Assembly (NCBI RefSeq): GCF_003123685.1
Contig: NZ_QCYJ01000005.1
Location: 1-64,000, forward strand
Reading direction: 5' to 3'
Length of the DNA: 64,000 nucleotides
Origin: Nocardia aurea
GTDB taxonomy: Bacteria; Actinomycetota; Actinomycetes; Mycobacteriales; Mycobacteriaceae
Position 1 is the stretch's first letter; the number at the start of each line of letters is the position of its first letter. The notes below the pieces were generated by a model. It made no database searches. It saw only the letters and a list, made by a program, of their open reading frames with translations, and was not told where the DNA came from. This document shows positions 59,059 through 64,000 of this stretch, one piece after another. Made by a program: the position numbers and the translations under genes.

Positions 59059-59152
59059 GTTCGCGGCCCGTCTCGCGTCCGAGCGGTCGAGACAATGCGA
59101 CGCAGTCGCGAGTATCGACCGCTCGGACGCGAGACAACAAGGGGCCGCGAAC
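59059..59152 (-). repeat. dispersed hairpin repeat, copy 2 (inverted)
   Basis: The outer arm GTTCGCGGCCC (59059-59069) pairs with 59142-59152. A perfect 21-bp inner stem (59070-59090 with 59115-59135) encloses a 24-nt loop. A 6-nt one-sided bulge AACAAG lies at 59136-59141; reverse-complemented, outer arm plus bulge read GTTCGCGGCCCCTTGTT, like copy 1 (GTTCGCGGCCCCTTT). About 8 of 21 stem pairs differ from copy 1 and all are compensated. Confidence 0.85.
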
Positions 59153-59209
59153 CCGCGGCCCCCGGGCCGCCGAATTACAGCGAACCCGCGGCCCCGGCCG
59201 CAAATAACC

Positions 59210-59222
59210 TAAGCTCACCGCG
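59210..59222 (+). promoter_or_regulatory. leaderless -10 box of murT
   Basis: TAAGCT at 59210-59215 is 6 nt from the GTG at 59222. Confidence 0.45.
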
Positions 59223-60487
59223 TGGCAGAGATTTCGGTGCGTGGGCGTATCGCCCTGCGGGCCGCGGCGGCAGCGTCGTGGGCGTCGCAGCGAGCGGGTC
59301 GCGGCAAGGGGTCGATGATCGGCGGGCTGATCGCGCTGAAAATCGATCCGTCGATCATGGATCAGCTGGGTCGTGGCAGGCGCACGGTGCTGGTGACCGG
59401 AACGAACGGCAAGTCCACCACGACCAGGATGACGACGGCGGCGCTGGCGACCTTGGGCGAGGTGGCCACCCAGGCCGACGGCGCGAATATGGATGCCGGG
59501 ATCGTCGCCGCGTTGAGCGCGCATCCGGGTGTCGAGTTGGCGGCGATCGAGGTGGATGAATTGCATCTGCCGCATGTGACCGATTCGCTGGTTCCGGCGG
59601 CGGTGGTGTTGTTGAATCTGAGCCGCGACCAGCTGGATCGAGTGGGCGAGATCAATATGATCGAGCGCCGACTGCGGGCCGGGCTGGCGAAACATCCCGA
59701 TACCGTGGTGATCGCCAACTGTGACGATGTGCTGGTCGCCTCGATCGCCTACGACCACCCGAATGTGGTGTGGGTGGCCGCGGGCGGCGGCTGGGCCATG
59801 GACGCGACGAGTTGTCCGCGCAGTGGTGAGCCGATCGTGTGGGAGGGCGCGCATTGGCGCAGTACCGGCACCGATTTCGAACGGCCGGAACCGAATTGGT
59901 GGCTCGATGGCGAGGAGTTGCGCGGCCCGGACGGTATCCGTTTGCCGTTGACGCTGGCGCTGCCGGGCAAGGCGAATCGCGGTAACGCGGCGCAGGCGGT
60001 GGCCGCCGCGGTCGCGCTCGGCGCCGATGCCGGGCAGGCGGCCGCGGCCGCGGGGACCGTGCGTGAGATCGCGGGCCGCTATCGGACCGTGCAGGTCGGC
60101 GAGCACGCGGCTCGGCTGTTGCTGGCGAAGAATCCGGCGGGCTGGCAGGAGGCGCTGTCGATGATCGAACCGTCCTCGGCGGGGCTGGTGATCGCGGTGA
60201 ACGGGCAGGTGCCCGACGGCGAGGATCTGTCCTGGCTGTGGGATGTGCGTTTCGAGCATTTCGAGGGCGTGCAGGTGGTGGCCTCCGGTGAGCGGGCCAC
60301 CGATCTCGCGGTCCGCCTCACCTATGCGGGGGTGGAGCACACGACCGTGGCCGATCCGAAGCGGGCCATCGCGTCCTGTCCGGCGGGCCATGTGGAAGTA
60401 CTCGCGAATTACACCGCGTTCCGGGATCTGAACCGCGACCTCGAGGCAGTGACCAGGGTGACGAACAGCAGCGAGCGGAAGTCATGA
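59222..60487 (+). CDS. murT: lipid II isoglutaminyl synthase, MurT subunit
   Basis: 421 residues. Mur-ligase P-loop GTNGKST (60-66), a central domain with QADGANMDAGIVAAL and VLLNLSRDQLDRVGEI, and a DUF1727 C-terminal domain (about 310-415). With GatD it amidates D-Glu of lipid II to D-iGln, an essential step in actinobacteria. The zinc-ribbon Cys pairs of firmicute MurT are not intact; only CPRSGEP remains. Its TGA overlaps the gatD ATG (ATGA). Matches Rv3712. Confidence 0.94.
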   Translation: MAEISVRGRIALRAAAAASWASQRAGRGKGSMIGGLIALKIDPSIMDQLGRGRRTVLVTGTNGKSTTTRMTTAALATLGEVATQADGANMDAGIVAALSAHPGVELAAIEVDELHLPHVTDSLVPAAVVLLNLSRDQLDRVGEINMIERRLRAGLAKHPDTVVIANCDDVLVASIAYDHPNVVWVAAGGGWAMDATSCPRSGEPIVWEGAHWRSTGTDFERPEPNWWLDGEELRGPDGIRLPLTLALPGKANRGNAAQAVAAAVALGADAGQAAAAAGTVREIAGRYRTVQVGEHAARLLLAKNPAGWQEALSMIEPSSAGLVIAVNGQVPDGEDLSWLWDVRFEHFEGVQVVASGERATDLAVRLTYAGVEHTTVADPKRAIASCPAGHVEVLANYTAFRDLNRDLEAVTRVTNSSERKS

Positions 60488-61194
60488 GTGAATCGACCGT
60501 GCGGATCGGGCTGGTACTGCCCGACGTGATGGGTACCTACGGCGACGGCGGCAATGCGTTGGTGCTGCGTCAGCGGGCGCGGATGCGCGGCTACGACGCC
60601 GAGATCGTGGAGATCACGCTGCCCGATCCGGTGCCCGAATCGCTGGATATCTACACCCTCGGCGGTGCGGAGGATTCGGCGCAGCGGTTGGCGACCCGGC
60701 ATCTGCAACGCTATCCCGGTTTGCAGCAGGCGGCCGCGAAAGGTGTTCCGGTTCTTGCCATCTGCGCCGCGATCCAGGTGCTCGGCCACTGGTACGAGAC
60801 GTCCACCGGCGAACGGGTCGACGGTGTCGGCCTGATCGATGTCACCACGTCCCCGCAGTCCAAACGCGCCATCGGCGAGGTCACCACGACCCCGCTGCTG
60901 CCCGGCCTCACCGCCGCACTGACCGGTTTCGAGAACCACAGGGGCGGAACGAAACTCGGCGGCGACGCGACGGGTCTGGCCCGCGTCACCCGCGGGGTCG
61001 GCAACGGCGTCGGCGACGGTCTGGAGGGCGTCGTCCAGGGTTCGGTCCTGGGCACCTACATGCACGGCCCCGCCCTGGCCCGCAACCCGGAACTGGCCGA
61101 TTTTCTGCTGCGCCGCGCTCTGGGCGTCGATGAACTGGCCCCTCTCGATCTCCCCGAGGTGGACCAGCTCCGCCGCGAACGCCTGCGCGCCTGA
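60484..61194 (+). CDS. gatD: lipid II isoglutaminyl synthase, GatD glutaminase subunit
   Basis: 236 residues of the CobQ/CobB-like class I glutamine amidotransferase. The nucleophile is Cys94 (AICAAIQVLG). His194 (TYMHGPALARNPE) is the catalytic histidine, and GFENHRGGTKLGG is typical of GatD. It releases ammonia from glutamine for MurT. Coupled to murT by a 4-nt overlap. It converges on the toxin gene with 3 nt between stops. Confidence 0.94.
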   Translation: MSESTVRIGLVLPDVMGTYGDGGNALVLRQRARMRGYDAEIVEITLPDPVPESLDIYTLGGAEDSAQRLATRHLQRYPGLQQAAAKGVPVLAICAAIQVLGHWYETSTGERVDGVGLIDVTTSPQSKRAIGEVTTTPLLPGLTAALTGFENHRGGTKLGGDATGLARVTRGVGNGVGDGLEGVVQGSVLGTYMHGPALARNPELADFLLRRALGVDELAPLDLPEVDQLRRERLRA

Positions 61195-61197
61195 TTT

Positions 61198-61572
61198 CTA
61201 GACGGCCAAGATCGCGACGTCGTATTTCTGACAGTAAGGATCGCGGGTCGCGAACGTCAGCCCCTCGCACTGTGCCTGCGCGACCAACATCCGATCGAAC
61301 GGGTCACGGTGCAAGGGTGGCAAGCGCCCGGCGACGATCGCGTGTTCGTGGCTGATCGGGAGCGCGAGAAAACCGCTGTCCCTGATGCGTTCAGGAAGGT
61401 CACCTGGTCCCGCGAGTTTCCCTGTCGCCTGCTTGATCGCGACCTCCCACAGGATCGCGGCACTGAGGTACACATCCATATCGTGGTCGATCCGATCCAC
61501 GATGTCCGACGACAGTGCGGGGTCACCGGTCAACCACCAGAGAACCACATGGGTGTCGAGAAGAAGACTCAT
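61198..61572 (-). CDS. vapC: PIN-domain toxin (VapC type)
   Basis: 124 residues. MSLLLDTHVVLWWL carries the first acidic residue (Asp6). A Glu in AILWEVAIKQATGKL and DRMLVAQAQCEGLTFATRDPYCQKY complete a typical PIN RNase active site. In this subfamily the toxin cuts tRNA or rRNA. The ATG overlaps the antitoxin stop (ATGA). Confidence 0.9.
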   Translation of the reverse strand: MSLLLDTHVVLWWLTGDPALSSDIVDRIDHDMDVYLSAAILWEVAIKQATGKLAGPGDLPERIRDSGFLALPISHEHAIVAGRLPPLHRDPFDRMLVAQAQCEGLTFATRDPYCQKYDVAILAV

Positions 61573-61826
61573 GGCATCAGACCGAAATCGTCGGCGATCG
61601 AGGCGTTGGTCTCGTCGGAATCCCATTCCGGCCCGAGCACGAGATGTCCACGCAACGACCCACGCCCACGGCGGTCGACACGGCGGATGAGCGGTACAAC
61701 CTTCGCGACAGGATGGCCCGCTCGGCTGATGACGATCTCCTCGCCTTGTTCGACTCGCTCGATTATCCGCGACAAATTGGTCTTGGCCTCGTGGATGTTG
61801 AACTGCTCCGCTGCATCACCCACCAC
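61569..61826 (-). CDS. vapB: Phd/YefM-type antitoxin
   Basis: 85 residues. The Phd/YefM-like N-terminus is FNIHEAKTNLSRIIERVEQGEEIVISRAGHPVAKVVPL; a flexible C-terminal tail should bind the toxin. The GTG at 61826 has AAGGAGG upstream. An odd-centred palindrome covers the promoter. Confidence 0.9.
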   Translation of the reverse strand: MVGDAAEQFNIHEAKTNLSRIIERVEQGEEIVISRAGHPVAKVVPLIRRVDRRGRGSLRGHLVLGPEWDSDETNASIADDFGLMP

Positions 61827-61834
61827 ACCACCTC

Positions 61835-61851
61835 CTTAGCTAATAGCTTAG
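61835..61851. promoter_or_regulatory. operator of the toxin-antitoxin pair
   Basis: CTTAGCTAATAGCTTAG contains AGCTAATAGCT (61838-61848), a perfect palindrome around a central base, just upstream of the Shine-Dalgarno. It fits autorepression by the toxin-antitoxin complex. Confidence 0.6.
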
Positions 61852-61893
61852 TCCGATCGTCGGCGCATTGCGATGGAACGGCGAGAACGTCGC

Positions 61894-63108
61894 TCAGACC
61901 GCCGCGGTCGCGCAGAGTTCGTGGACCAGGCGCATCTTCTCCAGGACCGGTTCGGGGAGGACGAAGGGGTAGAGGTCGGGATGGCCCATCGAGCGGTTCA
62001 CCATGTTCAGCGACCAGGCCAGGGGCAGCCACTGGTCGATGATTTTGTCGAATCCGGCGGGTCCCGGCTGCGGCCGGTCCAGGGTCGCGCCCGCGGAGGC
62101 GATGCCGAACGCGGCGGCCGTGTCGAGGGTGTCGCGGATGTGCAGGTAGTGGGCGAATGTCTCGGCCCAATCCTCGGCGGCGTGCATGGTGGCGTAGGAG
62201 GAGACGAAATTCGACTCCCAACCGGCGGGCGCGCCGTGGGAATAGTGGTGGTCGATGGCCGCCTGGTAGTCGGCGTCGGGATCGCCGAACAGATTCAGGA
62301 AGCGTTGCCGCGCTTGGTCATCGGCGACGAGCACGGTGAAGTAGTAGTGACCGATCTCGTGCCGGAAATGTCCGAGCAGAGTGCGATACGGCTCGGCCAT
62401 CTCGATGCGCAATTGCTCACGATGCGGATCGTCGGCCTCGGCCAGATCCAGGGTGATGACACCGTTCTGGTGGCCGGTGAACACCTTGTCGATCTTGCTG
62501 GACAGCAGGTCGAAGGCGAGTCCGGTGTTCGGATTCTCGTCGCGGCCGACCAGCGGGAGACCGAGTTCGGCCAGTTCTACGATCAGACGGCGTTTGGCGG
62601 CCTCGGCCTCGGCGAAGGCGTCCAGCCCCGCGATATCGGCGTCGTTCGGCCTGGTGCGCGTCAACCGGCAGGATTCGCACAGCGCGGGACCGGTGCCGTA
62701 CACGGCGGGCGGGGCCGGCTCGATCACTTCCTGTCGGGTCGTCGACCCTCGGAACCGCGCGCGCAACCGCTGGGCCCGCGTGAGGCGTCCCTGTTCGGGC
62801 GCCGAACCCGACGGGTTCGGATCGAACTGCGCGCCGTTTCCGCCATCGGAGACCGACTGCCCCGCGGGCTCGGTGGGGATCTGTACGAGCCAATTGCATT
62901 TGGCGACATGCAGATTGTCGCAGAGCCGGTAACGCCGACCGTCGACCTCGCCGCTGAGGTTGCCGTTGTCACCGGTCGGGACGAAATCGGCGATGACGAG
63001 CAGGGTCCGCAGCGCGAGACTGAAACCCAGTGGGCTGGAACAGGAAAGGCAGACCGAATTCTCGAACGCGAGTTGTTGACCGCAGTTCGGGCAGGTGAAA
63101 TCACGCAC
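61894..63108 (-). CDS. zinc-binding metallopeptidase with N-terminal zinc ribbon
   Basis: 404 residues. A zinc ribbon (Cys6, Cys9, Cys20, Cys23; CPNCG and CLSC) and a second Cys cluster (63, 71, 144, 147) precede the gluzincin-like catalytic site His250-Glu-Ile-Gly-His254. The third ligand region includes HAAEDWAETFAHYLHI. This is the PF15887-type family often found beside transglutaminases. It lies 6 nt after the transglutaminase gene on the same strand. It may process a peptide substrate together with that enzyme (inference). Confidence 0.87.
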   Translation of the reverse strand: MRDFTCPNCGQQLAFENSVCLSCSSPLGFSLALRTLLVIADFVPTGDNGNLSGEVDGRRYRLCDNLHVAKCNWLVQIPTEPAGQSVSDGGNGAQFDPNPSGSAPEQGRLTRAQRLRARFRGSTTRQEVIEPAPPAVYGTGPALCESCRLTRTRPNDADIAGLDAFAEAEAAKRRLIVELAELGLPLVGRDENPNTGLAFDLLSSKIDKVFTGHQNGVITLDLAEADDPHREQLRIEMAEPYRTLLGHFRHEIGHYYFTVLVADDQARQRFLNLFGDPDADYQAAIDHHYSHGAPAGWESNFVSSYATMHAAEDWAETFAHYLHIRDTLDTAAAFGIASAGATLDRPQPGPAGFDKIIDQWLPLAWSLNMVNRSMGHPDLYPFVLPEPVLEKMRLVHELCATAAV

Positions 63109-63114
63109 TCGGGT

Positions 63115-64000
63115 TCATACCTCCAGCGGAGCGACGTCGACCGATACGGTAATGATGCTCTCCCTTGCGTCGGTGTAGATGATGCCCCGCAGCGGCGGCA
63201 CATCCGCGTAGTCGCGACCCCAGGCCGCGGTCACATAGCGCTCATCGGCGAACTGATCGTTCGTCGGGTCGAAACCGATCCAGTGCCCGGTCCGGTCCGA
63301 AGCCGAATCCGCAGGCACCCATACCGCGGCCCAGGCGTGGGTGGCGTCGACCCCGACCATCCGTTCCTTGCCGGGCGGCGGATCGGTCGCCAGATATCCC
63401 GACACGTATCGCGCGGCCAGACCGTGTGAGCGCAGGCAGGCCGCGGCGATGCGCGCGAAATCCTGGCACACGCCTTCGCGGGCGGCGAACACATCGGCGA
63501 CCCTGGTGGAGACATTGGTCGAGCCGGACCGGTAGGCGAAATCGCGGTGGATCCTGGTGTTCAGATCCGTGACCGCCTCCAGCATCGGACGACCCGGCGT
63601 CAGCGATTCCGCCGCGTAGGCGGTGACCTCTGCGCTGATCTCCGGCGGACGCAGATCCAGGGTGAATTCCACCGCGAGCGGGCCGTTGACGGACGTCGGA
63701 CGCGCCTGTTCCCACGGCCCGTCCGCACTGGCGGGAACCGGGCGCTGTACGTCCACCACCGATATCCCGGTGACCACCAGTTCGGTGTGCTCGGCTGTCA
63801 CGTGGAAATACGAGGTGGTGTTGCCGTAGACGTCGGTGCCGACTGAACGATCCGACGGCACCGGGTCGATGGTCAGATCGTGCGAGACCAGGCGCTGGCC
63901 GGGGAATTCACGCGGGGTGAGGTAGGCGCGGCCGTAGGAACTGCTGACCTCGTCCGAATACGAGTACTTGGTTCTGTGCTCCACCCGGTAACGACGGGCG
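63115..64000 (-). CDS. transglutaminase-like protein, 5' end outside the window
   Basis: Open at the right edge: the frame continues from 63984 as RRYRV before VEHRTKYSYSDEVSSSYGRAYL, so the real start probably lies just beyond the window. The N-terminal bacterial transglutaminase-like domain is followed by the catalytic core with Cys in REGVCQDFARIAAACLRSHG, His in DATHAWAAVWVP and Asp in IGFDPTNDQ. Such proteins may be peptidases or amide-transferring enzymes. They are usually clustered with circularly permuted ATP-grasp and alpha-E proteins. Confidence 0.88.
   Translation of the reverse strand, partial: ARRYRVEHRTKYSYSDEVSSSYGRAYLTPREFPGQRLVSHDLTIDPVPSDRSVGTDVYGNTTSYFHVTAEHTELVVTGISVVDVQRPVPASADGPWEQARPTSVNGPLAVEFTLDLRPPEISAEVTAYAAESLTPGRPMLEAVTDLNTRIHRDFAYRSGSTNVSTRVADVFAAREGVCQDFARIAAACLRSHGLAARYVSGYLATDPPPGKERMVGVDATHAWAAVWVPADSASDRTGHWIGFDPTNDQFADERYVTAAWGRDYADVPPLRGIIYTDARESIITVSVDVAPLEV

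Larger units (their letters stand above)
58674..59221. other. 548-bp gap upstream of murT
   Basis: Holds a decayed PPOX gene, a hairpin repeat (copy 2) and the direct repeat GCGAACCCGCGGCCCC (about 59147 and 59180). The murT promoter with TAAGCT at 59210-59215 closes the gap. No intact gene. Confidence 0.7.

Overview
The window is GC-rich actinobacterial chromosome, most likely from Nocardia or a close mycolate-containing relative. The genus is an inference. The basis is conserved gene order: acs end, DUF1469 membrane protein, ephE-like hydrolase, marP protease, NUDIX, tlpA-like, nth, small membrane protein, crp, MBL hydrolase, RidA, DUF4177, two ArsA-like ATPases, whiB4-like, ponA2 and a metallophosphoesterase. 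From memory this matches Mycobacterium tuberculosis Rv3667-Rv3683. Further along, ask-asd, leuA and murT-gatD also follow the mycobacterial order (about Rv3708c-Rv3713). Many starts look leaderless, with a TANNCT-type -10 box 6-8 nt before the start codon, as is usual for this group.

Layout. 0-16.7 kb is the conserved backbone: pH and envelope homeostasis (nhaA, marP, ponA2), redox (tlpA-like, whiB4-like), DNA repair (nth) and the cAMP regulator crp. 16.8-21 kb has a tail-anchored exported protein, tRNA-Pro(CGG), an AAA ATPase/nuclease-like gene and three small hypothetical proteins. 21.2-27.2 kb is a GntR regulator, urea carboxylase and allophanate hydrolase (ATP-dependent urea use). 27.3-32 kb is an FAD monooxygenase, a MarR/MMPL efflux pair and an arsenate reductase. 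32-32.7 kb is a non-coding region with three C-loop hairpins (a 6C-like small RNA) and a 19-residue hydrophobic ORF. 32.8-37.4 kb has a Fur-family regulator, an AAA ATPase/TPR membrane protein pair and a secreted serine hydrolase. 37.4-40.6 kb is the ask-asd operon with a translationally coupled class IV aminotransferase. 40.8-50 kb is mixed accessory genes: YjbQ, a TetR-controlled reductase, LtrA, a voltage-sensor-like protein, secreted cholesterol oxidase, a lipoprotein hydrolase and a TauE exporter. 50-52 kb is leuA behind a leucine-rich leader peptide and attenuator. 52-58.7 kb has an orphan ParA/MinD ATPase with a Pro-rich arm, a LysR/EamA pair and a Tat-exported FAD oxidase. 59.2-61.2 kb is murT-gatD (lipid II amidation). 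61.2-64 kb is a VapBC-type toxin-antitoxin pair and the start of a metallopeptidase/transglutaminase cluster that runs off the window.

Main unexplained structure. (1) A hairpin repeat occurs twice (about 14.95 and 59.06 kb) in opposite orientation. Its outer arms are conserved, and its perfect 21-bp inner stem differs between copies with compensating changes. (2) The three hairpins at 32.1-32.3 kb share the loop ACCCCTCGT but have different, covarying stems. (3) A decayed copy of the tlpA 3' end lies with 24-bp tandem repeats between tlpA and the NUDIX gene. (4) A decayed PPOX pseudogene lies upstream of murT. (5) Two adjacent minisatellites (18 and 19 bp) build and follow the C-terminus of an EamA transporter. 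No insertion sequence, integrase or CRISPR array was seen.
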